A DNA stretch of 60,547 bases from DATGLE01 sp035294325 (lineage in GTDB: Bacteria; Chloroflexota; Ktedonobacteria; Ktedonobacterales; Ktedonobacteraceae): the NCBI GenBank assembly GCA_035294325.1, contig DATGLE010000045.1, positions 1 through 60,547 of the forward strand. The letters run 5' to 3'. The notes under the pieces are model-generated. The model saw only the letters and a program-made list of their open reading frames with translations. It was not told where the DNA came from and did not search any database. Made by a program: the position numbers and the translations under genes. Of the stretch, positions 51,210 to 59,309 are shown in pieces; positions within the stretch are counted from its first letter, which is position 1; the number at the start of each line of letters is the position of its first letter.

Positions 51210-51950
51210 CTATCCTTCCGCACTGCTGAGATAAATCGCCTCCGCGCGATTGCGTGCATGCAATTTCTCAAAGATATTCTGAATATGTTTATGTACCGTT
51301 GATTCCGCAATACAGAGTTCTCTGGCGATCTCGCGGTTCTTGCGCCCTTTGCGCATCAGAGCAAGGATTTCGTGTTCCCGTCCGGTCAATGGGCGCGGCG
51401 CTCTGGGAGGGGATGCGCAGGGCTGTTCCGGGGCCTGAAAGGCATCTCTGCGCGGACGGCGCGGCACTCTGAATGAGATGGCGCCATTGAGAGTGTGCGA
51501 GGATGAGGAAAGCGCCTCGTATGATTGCCAGAGCATACGTAGATGCGCCACCACCTGCGCGACCAGCGAGCCGGGAATACAGAGATCGCTGCGCGCCGCG
51601 CAGCGCAATGCATGAATGAGCGCCTCTGGTTCGACATCTTTGGTGATATATCCTATCGCGCCTTTCTGAATAGCCTCGAACACAAAGCGCTCTTCGTAGG
51701 ATGAGCTGAATATCACTACGCGCGAGCGGGGAGAGCATGCCAGGACGCGCTCTGTGGCCTCGAAACCATCGTCGCCCGTCATATCGAGGTCCATCAGGAT
51801 TACGTCGGGCTGCGTTTCCATTGCCCGCGTCTCCGCCTCGGCGGCATTACACGCTTCCGCCACGACGGTCAGATCCTCTTCCTGCTCGACGACCTCACGC
51901 ACTGCTCGCCGCATCAATGTGCGACCATCTACAATAAGTATCGTGACCAT
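51210..51950 (-). CDS. NarL/LuxR-family response regulator
   Basis: 246 aa. Receiver (about 1-118): ILIVDGRTLMRRAVREVVEQ, phosphoacceptor Asp in DVILMDLDMTGDDGFEATER, SRVVIFSSSYEERFVFEAIQ with KGAIGYITKDV. A linker of about 60 residues rich in Pro/Arg/Ser separates it from the C-terminal LuxR-type HTH LTGREHEILALMRKGRKNRE with IARELCIAESTVHKHIQNIF. No histidine kinase gene is adjacent. It lies first in a probable regulator-regulator-ATPase operon. Confidence 0.92.
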   Translation of the reverse strand: MVTILIVDGRTLMRRAVREVVEQEEDLTVVAEACNAAEAETRAMETQPDVILMDLDMTGDDGFEATERVLACSPRSRVVIFSSSYEERFVFEAIQKGAIGYITKDVEPEALIHALRCAARSDLCIPGSLVAQVVAHLRMLWQSYEALSSSSHTLNGAISFRVPRRPRRDAFQAPEQPCASPPRAPRPLTGREHEILALMRKGRKNREIARELCIAESTVHKHIQNIFEKLHARNRAEAIYLSSAEG

Positions 51951-52097
51951 ATGCTGCCTTTCCCTTTCTACGTCTGTGCCCCCTGAAAATAATATGCAGT
52001 CGATTAGCCATAAATGTGTACAGATACACTCACTATATACTATACTATCGCTGCCAAGTCGCTATATTCGGGAACAGGTAAATTTCTGCTTTCTGAC

Positions 52098-52122
52098 TGC
52101 GAAGAGCCGCAGGCTCTTCGCA
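52098..52122. repeat. Short perfect palindrome upstream of rpsB
   Basis: TGCGAAGAGCC-GCA-GGCTCTTCGCA, 11-bp stem with 3-nt loop. The following CGCGAGCCACCGGAGGTGGC is another small hairpin similar to the flank of palindrome j. Together with the rpsB promoter they account for the 482-bp gap 51951-52432. Confidence 0.75.
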
Positions 52123-52207
52123 CCGGGTTGGAAGGAGGCCCGGCGCGAGCCACCGGAGGTGGCGAGAAGTGCAAAAAGATGACGCGTATCCATAGATTAA
52201 ATTTTTC

Positions 52208-52236
52208 TTGCGTCCTGGGCCGCTCTGTGCTATACT
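52208..52236 (+). promoter_or_regulatory. Promoter of the rpsB operon
   Basis: TTGCGT (52208-52213), 17 bp, TATACT (52231-52236). Start expected near 52243. Confidence 0.8.
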
Positions 52237-52242
52237 TCTGTG

Positions 52243-52263
52243 GCGGTGGGATAGTCCCACCGC
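52243..52263 (+). promoter_or_regulatory. 5'-terminal hairpin of the rpsB leader
   Basis: Perfect 9-bp stem GCGGTGGGA/TCCCACCGC with loop TAG, at the predicted 5' end of a roughly 190-nt leader. Could stabilise the mRNA or be part of an autoregulatory S2 leader. Confidence 0.65.
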
Positions 52264-52432
52264 AGCGTATGATTGCTGGATTAACTCTATCATTCATTAT
52301 AAGTACACACGCTCTCCGCCAGGCGCGCACCCTGCGGTCCATACAGTACTGTAGATCGTCTGAATATGGTAATGCCTGGGAACATTGATACTGGTAAAAG
52401 AGAGAGCGGAGGATCAAAGGGAGGATCTGTTT

Positions 52433-53329
52433 TTGGCAAACATCATCTCGATGAAGCAATTGTTAGAGGCTGGCGTTCACTTCGGGCACCAGACACGGCG
52501 CTGGAACCCCAAAATGCAGCCGTTCATCTTCATGGACCGCAATGGTATTCATATCATTGATCTCCAGCAGACGGTAGCGCGCCTCAATGAGGCGTACAAA
52601 TTTGTCGAGCAACTGGTCGCAAGTGGTGGGACGCTGCTCTTTGTTGGCACCAAGAAGCAGGCGCAGGAGGCCGTTGCGGAAGAGGCCAAGCGTTGTGGCA
52701 TGTTTTATGTAAATCAGCGCTGGCTCGGCGGCATGCTCACCAACTTCCAGACGATTCAATCACGCATTCGTTACCTGCGCGATCTGGAGATGCGGCGTGA
52801 CCGGGGCGATTTCGAGCGGCTGCCCAAAAAAGAGGTGCAGCGCTTGCAGGATGATATGGTGCGCCTGGAACGTATCCTGGGCGGCATTAAAGATATGAAG
52901 CGTCTGCCCAACGCTCTCTTCATCATTGATACGCGCAAGGAGCGCACAGCGGTATTAGAGGCGCGGCGCCTGGAGATCCCGATCATCGCGCTTGCCGATA
53001 CCAATTGTGACCCCGACGAGATGGATTATCCTATTCCTGCCAACGATGATGCGATCCGCGCGGTGCGGCTCCTCTGTTCCAAGATTGCTGATGCCGCCAT
53101 CGAGGGGCGACACCAGTTGGAGGCCCTCCAGAAAGATGTGCAGGTCCCGGAGGGTGAGGAGGCCATCGAGCCGGTTGAGATCGCGGCGCCTCCTGCAAGC
53201 GAACCGGAGGCGCAAGCGGCGCTGCCAGCGGAAGACTCCGCCACCGCGCCGAACGATAGCGATGCAACCAATACAGGGGAGGCTCCAGCGCCTTCCGAGC
53301 CAGAACTGGTTGCCAAAGAAGCTCACTGA
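52433..53329 (+). CDS. rpsB: 30S ribosomal protein S2 with acidic C-terminal extension
   Basis: 298 aa from TTG 52433, supported by AGGGAGG at 52418-52424 and by the family N-terminus ANIISMKQLLEAGVHFGHQT. Core S2 motifs: RRWNPKMQPFIFMDRNGIHI, GTLLFVGTKKQAQEAVAEEA, NQRWLGGMLTNFQTIQSRIR, LPNALFIIDTRKERTAVLEA and IPIIALADTNCDPDEMDYPI with PANDDAIRA. After residue about 230 comes an Ala/Pro/Glu-rich disordered tail of roughly 60 residues, longer than in most bacteria. First gene of the rpsB-tsf-pyrH-frr operon. An upstream in-frame ATG at 52385 is rejected. Confidence 0.96.
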   Translation: MANIISMKQLLEAGVHFGHQTRRWNPKMQPFIFMDRNGIHIIDLQQTVARLNEAYKFVEQLVASGGTLLFVGTKKQAQEAVAEEAKRCGMFYVNQRWLGGMLTNFQTIQSRIRYLRDLEMRRDRGDFERLPKKEVQRLQDDMVRLERILGGIKDMKRLPNALFIIDTRKERTAVLEARRLEIPIIALADTNCDPDEMDYPIPANDDAIRAVRLLCSKIADAAIEGRHQLEALQKDVQVPEGEEAIEPVEIAAPPASEPEAQAALPAEDSATAPNDSDATNTGEAPAPSEPELVAKEAH

Positions 53330-53390
53330 GCTGCTGGCAATATATCTGGCGGGAGGTAAGGGGCGAAACGCCTCCTGCCTCCCGCCTCTT

Positions 53391-53540
53391 CTTGCTTGCG
53401 CCGGCGGCGCTCGCCTGAACGATATTGTTGTGTGGAACAACGGCGAAGCCGTTGTTCCACACAACAATATCGTCCCCTGGCGCGGAGGAGCCGCGCAAAT
53501 ACGCGGGGAGAGCGGGCGAGGACGCTGAGCAACAAACACT
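53391..53540. repeat. Composite triple-hairpin element, copy n, inside the rpsB operon
   Basis: B' arm (TTGCGCCGGCGGCGCTCGCC), perfect 55-bp palindrome at 53419-53473 with apex AACGGC-GAA-GCCGTT, A' arm (CGCGGAGGAGCCGCGC) and outer part whose reverse complement contains GCTCAGCGTCCTCGCCCGCT. It lies in the rpsB-tsf gap and would be transcribed. Confidence 0.9.
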
Positions 53541-53582
53541 TTCTCAGGGCGTTTGAATAGATCGAAAGGCGAAATAAATACT

Positions 53583-54182
53583 ATGAACTTTGTGGCTACG
53601 GATGTCAAGAAGTTGCGCGATGAGACGGGCGCGACCTTTGCGGATTGTAAAATGGCGCTGACCGAGGCCAGTACCTGGGATGAGGCTATCAAGATCCTCG
53701 AAGCCAGGACTGATCGCAAGGCAGAGAAGATGATGAGCGCCGGGCGTGAGACCAAAGAGGGCGGCATCTTCGCCTATGTCCACCATAACAATAGCGTGGG
53801 CGTCTTGCTCGAACTCAATTGCAGCACCGATTTTGTGGCGCGCAGCGAGAGCTTCCGCCGCCTTGCCAGCGAACTGACGCTTCAGATCGCCGGCGCGGCC
53901 CCGAAATACATCAGCTATGAGGATGTGCCGGAAGATGTGCTCGCGGAGGCGCGCAAGAGTATTCTGGAGGATCCGTCAATGGCGCGCGTCCCCGAGGCGA
54001 AGCGCGAGGCTGCCATCGACGGCAAGCTCAAGAAAGTGCTCAGCGAGCAGGTCTTGCTGATGCAGCCCTGGGTGAAGGATGAAGCGCAGATCGTCGGCGA
54101 TCTTGTGCGTAAGGTAATCGCTGAGACGGGCGAGAATATTGTCGTGCGCCGCTTCAGCCGCTTCAAGCTGGGCGAGGAGTAG
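53583..54182 (+). CDS. tsf: Elongation factor Ts
   Basis: 199 aa from ATG 53583; the short form of EF-Ts (as in Thermus) rather than the 280-aa form. It exchanges GDP for GTP on EF-Tu. N-terminal UBA-like domain VKKLRDETGATFADCKMALT, then EGGIFAYVHHNNSVGVLLEL with NCSTDFVARSESFR, the EF-Tu-contacting TDFVAR segment being intact. C-terminal LMQPWVKDEAQIVGDLVRKV. An in-frame ATG at 53553 is less likely because it precedes AAAGGCG. Second gene of the operon. Confidence 0.95.
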   Translation: MNFVATDVKKLRDETGATFADCKMALTEASTWDEAIKILEARTDRKAEKMMSAGRETKEGGIFAYVHHNNSVGVLLELNCSTDFVARSESFRRLASELTLQIAGAAPKYISYEDVPEDVLAEARKSILEDPSMARVPEAKREAAIDGKLKKVLSEQVLLMQPWVKDEAQIVGDLVRKVIAETGENIVVRRFSRFKLGEE

Positions 54183-54205
54183 TAGATAGAGCGCGGGAGG
54201 CTTCA

Positions 54206-54940
54206 ATGGCAGTCGACTTAAAGTACCGGCGTATCCTGCTCAAGTTGAGCGGTGAGGCGGTTGGCCCTCGCAACTACGGTATCGATGCTGAGACCGTGCG
54301 CAACATCGCCCGCGAGATCCAGCGCGTGCATAATCTGGGCGTGGAGATCGCGGTGGTCATCGGCGGCGGCAACCTGTGGCGCGGTGCCGATGCCGCCGCG
54401 ACGGGCATAGATCGCGCTACCGCCGATTATGTTGGCATGCTGGCGACGGTCATGAACTCACTGGTGATGCAGGATGCGATGGAGAAACTCGGCATGGTTA
54501 CACGCGTGCAGACGGCCATTGAAATGCCCCCTGTCGCCGAACCTTTTATCAGGCGGCGCGCGGTGCGCCACCTGGAGAAAGGCCGTGTGGTAATCCTGGC
54601 CGCCGGCAGCGGGAATCCCTTCGTTACCACCGATACCGCCGCCGCTCTGCGCGCGATGGAACTCAATGCCGAGGTACTGCTCAAGGCCACCAAAGTAGAC
54701 GGAATCTATGACGAGGATCCGCTGCATAATCCGTATGCCCGCAAGTTCGTTGAACTGGACTACATGCAGGCTTTGAATATGGGCCTCAAGGTTATGGATA
54801 GTACCGCCATCTCGCTCTGTAAGGATAATCATATGCCGATTATCGTCTTCAATATGCAGCAGTCCGGTGCATTGGAGGCTATTGTGCGCGGGGAGAAGTG
54901 CGGTACACTCGTCTCCGATAACGTCAAGGAACCTGTGTAA
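54206..54940 (+). CDS. pyrH: Uridylate (UMP) kinase
   Basis: 244 aa amino-acid-kinase-fold enzyme that makes UDP from UMP. Motifs: RILLKLSGEAVG (phosphate loop), IAVVIGGGNLWRGADAAATG, DRATADYVGMLATVMNSLVM and ILAAGSGNPFVTTDTAAALR, then EVLLKATKVDGIYDEDPLHN. The full set of hexameric bacterial PyrH signatures is present. GGGAGG precedes the ATG. Conserved neighbour of tsf and frr. Confidence 0.97.
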   Translation: MAVDLKYRRILLKLSGEAVGPRNYGIDAETVRNIAREIQRVHNLGVEIAVVIGGGNLWRGADAAATGIDRATADYVGMLATVMNSLVMQDAMEKLGMVTRVQTAIEMPPVAEPFIRRRAVRHLEKGRVVILAAGSGNPFVTTDTAAALRAMELNAEVLLKATKVDGIYDEDPLHNPYARKFVELDYMQALNMGLKVMDSTAISLCKDNHMPIIVFNMQQSGALEAIVRGEKCGTLVSDNVKEPV

Positions 54941-54984
54941 CTGGGAGTGCAATCCTGTACCTGGTAGAGAAAAGGGGTATTGCT

Positions 54985-55542
54985 ATGACCGAGGATTTAT
55001 TTGAGGATGCGCAACGACGTATGCAGAGGGCAGTCGAGGCCCTGAAGCAGGATCTCGGCTCCATGCGTACCGGGCGGGCCAGCGCGGCTCTGCTCGAACG
55101 CATTACCGTCGATTATTATGGAACCCCGACGCCGATCAATCAGGTGGCGACCATCTCCGTCCCCGAAGCGCGTCTGCTGGTGATTCAGCCGTGGGATCGG
55201 AAGATGCTGACCGACATTGAGAAGGCGATACAGAGATCCGATCTGGGCATCAATCCAAATAATGATGGACAGGTTATCCGCCTGGCTATTCCTCCGATGA
55301 ACGAGGAGCGGCGCCGCGATATGGTCAAGGTGCTGCATAAAAAGCTGGACGAACATAAAGTTGCTATTCGCAATGTGCGCCGCGATACCCAGGATAAATT
55401 GCGTGACCGCGAGAAAAAGAAAGAGGTCTCGGAGGACGAACTCAAACGCGCTACAGATCGCTTGCAGAAGCTCACGGACCGTTTTATCGAAGAGATGGAT
55501 AAGGCCGGAAAGGTAAAAGAGCGGGAGATTCTGGAAGTTTGA
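54985..55542 (+). CDS. frr: Ribosome recycling factor
   Basis: 185 aa, normal length. With EF-G it splits post-termination ribosomes. Conserved segments: MQRAVEALKQDLGSMRTGRA with SAALLERI, VDYYGTPTPINQVATISVPE, LLVIQPWDR, SDLGINPNNDGQVIRLAIPP and EERRRDMVKVLHKKLDEHKV. The C-terminal long helix EEMDKAGKVKEREILEV completes the three-helix bundle. A strong terminator follows about 40 nt after the stop. Confidence 0.97.
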   Translation: MTEDLFEDAQRRMQRAVEALKQDLGSMRTGRASAALLERITVDYYGTPTPINQVATISVPEARLLVIQPWDRKMLTDIEKAIQRSDLGINPNNDGQVIRLAIPPMNEERRRDMVKVLHKKLDEHKVAIRNVRRDTQDKLRDREKKKEVSEDELKRATDRLQKLTDRFIEEMDKAGKVKEREILEV

Positions 55543-55580
55543 TGGTGAGGCGGCGCAGCCAGTGAAAGCGTGTACATCTA

Positions 55581-55633
55581 CAGGGATCTGCCGGCAATAG
55601 CGTACTTTGCCGGTAGATCCCTGCGAGTTTTTG
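55581..55633 (+). terminator. Rho-independent terminator after frr
   Basis: 16-bp stem AGGGATCTGCCGGCAA with complement (one G-T pair), loop about 9 nt, then GCGAGTTTTTG. Ends the rpsB-tsf-pyrH-frr unit. Confidence 0.9.
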
Positions 55634-55729
55634 TAGTTAACCCCTATTAAAGCTAACGTAGCATAATTGTCAAGTCCCTGAAACATCGTAAAGCCCCGCA
55701 CTCTCTGCTACACTTTTATTTATAGGGGA

Positions 55730-55885
55730 TGTCTGATCCTCAGCGCCCCCGCTCTCCCTGGCAGGCTGTTCGCGCGGCGGAGCCGCGCAATGGATAGAGT
55801 TGATGTGATGAGAAATGCGCTTCGCGCATTTCTCATCACATCAACTCTATAAGGCGAGCGCCACGGGTGTGGGCCAGCAGCGGGG
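55730..55885. repeat. Composite triple-hairpin element, copy o
   Basis: Outer A part (GATGTCTGATCCTCAGCGCC), A arm (TTCGCGCGGCGGAGCCGCGC), perfect 57-bp palindrome at 55794-55850 with apex AAATGCGC-TTC-GCGCATTT, B arm (GGCGAGCGCCACGGGTGTGG). With the frr terminator it accounts for the 425-bp gap 55543-55967. Confidence 0.9.
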
Positions 55886-55967
55886 TTGGAGATTCAGATA
55901 GCTCCTTGTCCATAAGTGCGAAGGATGAGCATGCTATATAAAGATAGAGAAAAAGTGAGGTCCGATC

Positions 55968-56747
55968 TTGACCAAAGCCCAGAATCTCCTCGCTGAATCA
56001 CAGCAAAATGAGAAATCTGCTTTGCAGGCACAGCCAGCGGAATCCGGGTCGTCTGGCTGTCCACTGCGCCATCTCGCTATTATCATGGATGGCAATGGCC
56101 GCTGGGCCACGCGGCGACACCTCCCGCGCCTGGCCGGCCACAGAGCAGGAGTCAACGCGCTGCGACGCGTCGTTGAATGCGCCGTCGATGAACAGATCGA
56201 AATGCTCAGTGTCTATGCCTTTTCTACCGAGAACTGGGGGCGACCACGCAAAGAGGTCAATGGTCTCCTGCGCCTCCTCTGGGAGACGATCCGTTCTGAT
56301 GTGGACAGGCTGCACCGCGAAGGGGTGCGCCTGCGCCATCTGGGGCGTTTGCAGGACCTCTCTCCCGATATTCAAGAAGCTATACACTATATGCAAGATC
56401 TGACGCGCAATAATACACGCCTCTCCCTGAACGTCTGCTTCAATTATGGCGGTAGAGCGGAGCTGGTGGATGCTGTGCGCCAGATCATCGCCGATGGGAA
56501 GCGGCCCGAAGCCATCACCGAAGAGCTAATCAGCTCTTATCTCTACACGCGTGACTTGCCTGACCCGGATATGGTCATTCGCACGGCAGGAGAGATGCGT
56601 GTGAGCAACTTCTTGCTATGGCAATCGGCCTATAGCGAGTACTATGCTACGCCGACGCTCTGGCCCGATTTCGGATGCGAAGACCTGCGAGCGGCTCTCG
56701 AAAGCTATCGCCACCGTCAACGACGTTTTGGCCGCCTGACCAGCTAG
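55968..56747 (+). CDS. uppS: Isoprenyl transferase (undecaprenyl diphosphate synthase)
   Basis: 259 aa cis-prenyltransferase that extends farnesyl diphosphate with isopentenyl diphosphate to make the lipid carrier for peptidoglycan and other surface sugars. Motifs: LAIIMDGNGRWATRRHLPRL (catalytic Asp in DGNGRW), GHRAGVNALRRVVE, LSVYAFSTENWGRP, LNVCFNYGGRAELVDAVRQI and PDMVIRTAGEMRVSNFLLWQ with SAYSEYY. About 35 poorly conserved residues precede the core. Start is TTG at 55968 after GAGGTC. It opens the second half of the cluster (uppS-cdsA-dxr-rseP). Confidence 0.96.
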   Translation: MTKAQNLLAESQQNEKSALQAQPAESGSSGCPLRHLAIIMDGNGRWATRRHLPRLAGHRAGVNALRRVVECAVDEQIEMLSVYAFSTENWGRPRKEVNGLLRLLWETIRSDVDRLHREGVRLRHLGRLQDLSPDIQEAIHYMQDLTRNNTRLSLNVCFNYGGRAELVDAVRQIIADGKRPEAITEELISSYLYTRDLPDPDMVIRTAGEMRVSNFLLWQSAYSEYYATPTLWPDFGCEDLRAALESYRHRQRRFGRLTS

Positions 56748-56876
56748 CCCAATCGTCCCGCCTGGTTGCGCAGCATCATTCACCGTGATGCAGTATAATA
56801 GAATGTGCTCAGATATCCGTGCGGCACCACGGGCGCAAGCCAGCGCTGGTGCGATCAATCAGACGCATGCTAGAGA

Positions 56877-57803
56877 TTGGTGAATCGTTTGCAAGGCGCA
56901 GGTCAGGAAAAAAAGCTGTCGGATGCTCCCGATGCCAATAGAAAGAACGAGCAAGCTCATGCAGTTGGCCTGCGCTGGCTAACCGCGCTGATAGCTATGC
57001 CTGTCGTGCTCCTCCTGGTCTGGTTCGGCGGCTGGGTAGCATTCGCCGGAGCGCTGTTCGTGGTGGCACTGGGGACTTTTGAACTGCATCAGATGATGCG
57101 CCACGCGGGGTATCGTCCGCTCACCTGGGTGAGCCTGGGCCTGAGCATACTCTTCCTGGTGGCCGCGATGCTGCCCTCCCAGAGAACGTTGTTGTTTGAG
57201 ACGCTGCTGGGCGCGGCGCTGCTGGTGCCGTTTCCCCTGCTCTTCTTGCGCGAACGGCTCGATGGCGCTCTCGTCGATTGGTCACTGACGCTGATAATCG
57301 CGGCATATCTGGGCTGGCCGATGAGCGTCTTTCTGATGCTGCGTGGCTATCAGGCGGCGATCATTCGTCCCGCCGGCGGAGGCTGGCTCTGGCTCCCCGC
57401 CGGGGCCTGGTGGCTGCTGGTGGTGTTTCTGGGCGTCTGGGGCTTCGATGGCGCGGCCTTTTTTGTGGGGCGCCGCTTTGGACGACACAGGCTGGCCCCC
57501 AGGATCAGCCCGGCGAAAAGCTGGGAAGGCGTGATCGGCGGCCTGGCGCTCTCTGTTGTAGCGAGCCTTCTCTTCACCGTTGTGCCGCTGGGCGTGCCCT
57601 GGTATCTTGCTGTCGTGCTCGGACTACTCGTGGGTGCAGCGGCGGTGCTGGGCGATCTCGCGGAGTCGCTCATCAAACGCCAGACCAATGTCAAGGATAG
57701 CGGCCAGTTTATGCCGGGGCACGGCGGTATGCTTGACCGCGTTGATAGCTTGCTATTCGCCGTGATCGTGGTCGCGGCCTTCGCCTACCTGATAGGAAGA
57801 TAA
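56877..57803 (+). CDS. cdsA: Phosphatidate cytidylyltransferase
   Basis: 308 aa membrane enzyme that makes CDP-diacylglycerol from phosphatidate and CTP. About eight membrane helices (first at LTALIAMPVVLLLVWFGGWV). The family signature is at the C-terminus: SLIKRQTNVKDSGQFMPGHG with GMLDRVDS. ISPAKSWEGVIGGLALSVVA is the second conserved segment. TTG at 56877 (or the next GTG) is the start; the N-terminal 30 residues are hydrophilic. A TATAAT at 56794 could be a -10 box, but no matching -35 was seen at normal spacing. Confidence 0.95.
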   Translation: MVNRLQGAGQEKKLSDAPDANRKNEQAHAVGLRWLTALIAMPVVLLLVWFGGWVAFAGALFVVALGTFELHQMMRHAGYRPLTWVSLGLSILFLVAAMLPSQRTLLFETLLGAALLVPFPLLFLRERLDGALVDWSLTLIIAAYLGWPMSVFLMLRGYQAAIIRPAGGGWLWLPAGAWWLLVVFLGVWGFDGAAFFVGRRFGRHRLAPRISPAKSWEGVIGGLALSVVASLLFTVVPLGVPWYLAVVLGLLVGAAAVLGDLAESLIKRQTNVKDSGQFMPGHGGMLDRVDSLLFAVIVVAAFAYLIGR

Positions 57804-57888
57804 AGCCGGGAAGCGCCGTGCTATAATCTGGTATATAGAGATCAACATTAAAATGGTTATATACGAGCGCATATTCGCATCTTAATGA

Positions 57889-58069
57889 AGAGGGGTGTCT
57901 GACACCCGGCGTCCTCACTCTCTCGCCGGACGTTCGCGCGGCTCCGCCGCGCAAGGGAGGGATGATGAGGTGTGCGGCAGGCACTTCGCGCCTGCCGCAC
58001 ACCTCATCATCCCTCCGGCGACCGCCGCAGGCGCGAGCACGCGACGATGCCGGGCAGCGGGCGCCCTCT
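57889..58069. repeat. Composite triple-hairpin element, copy p, with AGAGGG/CCCTCT ends
   Basis: AGAGGGGTGTCTGACACCCG at the left end, CCCTCT at the right. Inside: A arm (TTCGCGCGGCTCCGCCGCGC), palindrome at 57956-58016 with one mismatch near the apex, B arm (CCGCCGCAGGCGCGAGC). It fills most of the 304-bp gap 57804-58107. A TATAAT at 57822 lies upstream but without a clear -35. Confidence 0.9.
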
Positions 58070-58107
58070 AAGGAAGATATGAACAGAGCCATCGACAGGT
58101 AAATACA

Positions 58108-59292
58108 ATGACTACATTTCCCAGACGCATCGCTCTACTGGGCAGCACAGGATCAATAGGACGACAGACGCTCGATGTCGTGCGGCGCTTTCCTGATCGA
58201 TTTCGTATAGTCGCGCTTGCGGCCAGGAGCAACGTTGACCTGCTGGAGCAGCAGGTGCGGGAGTTCCGGCCGGAGCTGGTGGCATGCTTCGCAGATAGCG
58301 CGGAGGTGGAGCAGAAGGTACGGGCCGCCTTGCCGGAAGCTATTCTCGGCGAGCAGGGGCTGCTGGAGGTAACGACTCATCCCGATGTGGATCTTGTCGT
58401 CGCGGCCACCTCCGGGCTGATGGGACTCAGGCCGACGCTGGCCGCCATTGGCGCGGGCAAGACCATTGCGCTGGCGAATAAAGAGACGCTGGTCATGGCC
58501 GGCCATATGGTGATGCAGGCTGCACAGCGCGGCAACGTGCCTGTACTGCCGATAGATAGCGAGCATAGCGCCATCTGGCAATGCCTGCGCGGCGAGCAGC
58601 ATTCCGAGATCAGGCGCCTGATCCTGACTGCCTCCGGTGGCCCGTTCCGCTCGACTCCACTTGAGCAACTGGCCGGGGCCACCGTGGAGCAGGCGCTGGC
58701 CCATCCTACCTGGCGCATGGGGCCTAAGATCACCATAGATTGCGCCACCTTGATGAACAAGGGCCTGGAAGTGATCGAGTCCTACTGGCTTTTCGGCGTG
58801 CCTTACGAACGTATCGAGGTGGTGATCCACCCGGAGAGCGTTATCCATTCGATGGTAGAGTTCGTTGATGGCTCGATCAAGATGCAGGCCAGCCTGCCCA
58901 GCATGCATCTGCCGATCATGCACGCCCTCTCGTATCCGGCGCGGCTCGATGTCGCCGGTACCGGACTCATCCGTGAGCTGCACTGGCCGGAGGTAGCGCG
59001 CCTCAATTTCGCGGCACTCGATACCGGGCGCTTCCCCTGCTTTCGACTGGCTCTGGAGGCGGGAAGGCGCGGCGGAACCTATCCCTGCGCACTGGTTGGC
59101 GCCGATGAGGAAGCTGTAGATCTGTTCCTGCGCGGCAAAATTACGCTGCCCGGCATCGCGCAACTGATCGAGGCTGTGCTGGAGCGCCATGAATCGGTGG
59201 CGGATCCAGATCTGGAGACGACATTGGAGGCGTGCTCCTGGGCGCGCCGTACAGCGCGAAAACTTTCTGAGAAGGAATCGCTCTTGCGATAA
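58108..59292 (+). CDS. dxr: 1-deoxy-D-xylulose-5-phosphate reductoisomerase
   Basis: 394 aa NADPH-dependent enzyme forming MEP from the Dxs product. N-terminal NADPH motif IALLGSTGSIGRQTLDVVRR. Catalytic domain: ALANKETLVMAG, PIDSEHSAIWQCLRGE with metal and substrate residues, LTASGGPFRS (flexible loop SGGPFR), HPTWRMGPKITIDCATLMNK with GLEVIE and VVIHPESVIHSMVEFVDGSI. C-terminal helical domain from about residue 310. Followed 17 bp later by rseP. Fosmidomycin-type inhibitors bind this family. Confidence 0.97.
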   Translation: MTTFPRRIALLGSTGSIGRQTLDVVRRFPDRFRIVALAARSNVDLLEQQVREFRPELVACFADSAEVEQKVRAALPEAILGEQGLLEVTTHPDVDLVVAATSGLMGLRPTLAAIGAGKTIALANKETLVMAGHMVMQAAQRGNVPVLPIDSEHSAIWQCLRGEQHSEIRRLILTASGGPFRSTPLEQLAGATVEQALAHPTWRMGPKITIDCATLMNKGLEVIESYWLFGVPYERIEVVIHPESVIHSMVEFVDGSIKMQASLPSMHLPIMHALSYPARLDVAGTGLIRELHWPEVARLNFAALDTGRFPCFRLALEAGRRGGTYPCALVGADEEAVDLFLRGKITLPGIAQLIEAVLERHESVADPDLETTLEACSWARRTARKLSEKESLLR

Positions 59293-59309
59293 GTGAGGGA
59301 TAATGCGGG

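Noticed and set aside
53391..53540. Composite element n as a plain intrinsic terminator of rpsB
   Set aside because: It has no T-run, shows the same arms as copies in divergent gaps, and the next gene of the operon follows without a clear new promoter.
56766..56799. Promoter of cdsA (TTGCGC and TATAAT)
   Set aside because: The -10 box is perfect but the only -35-like hexamer is 22 bp away, too far for a normal sigma-70 promoter.
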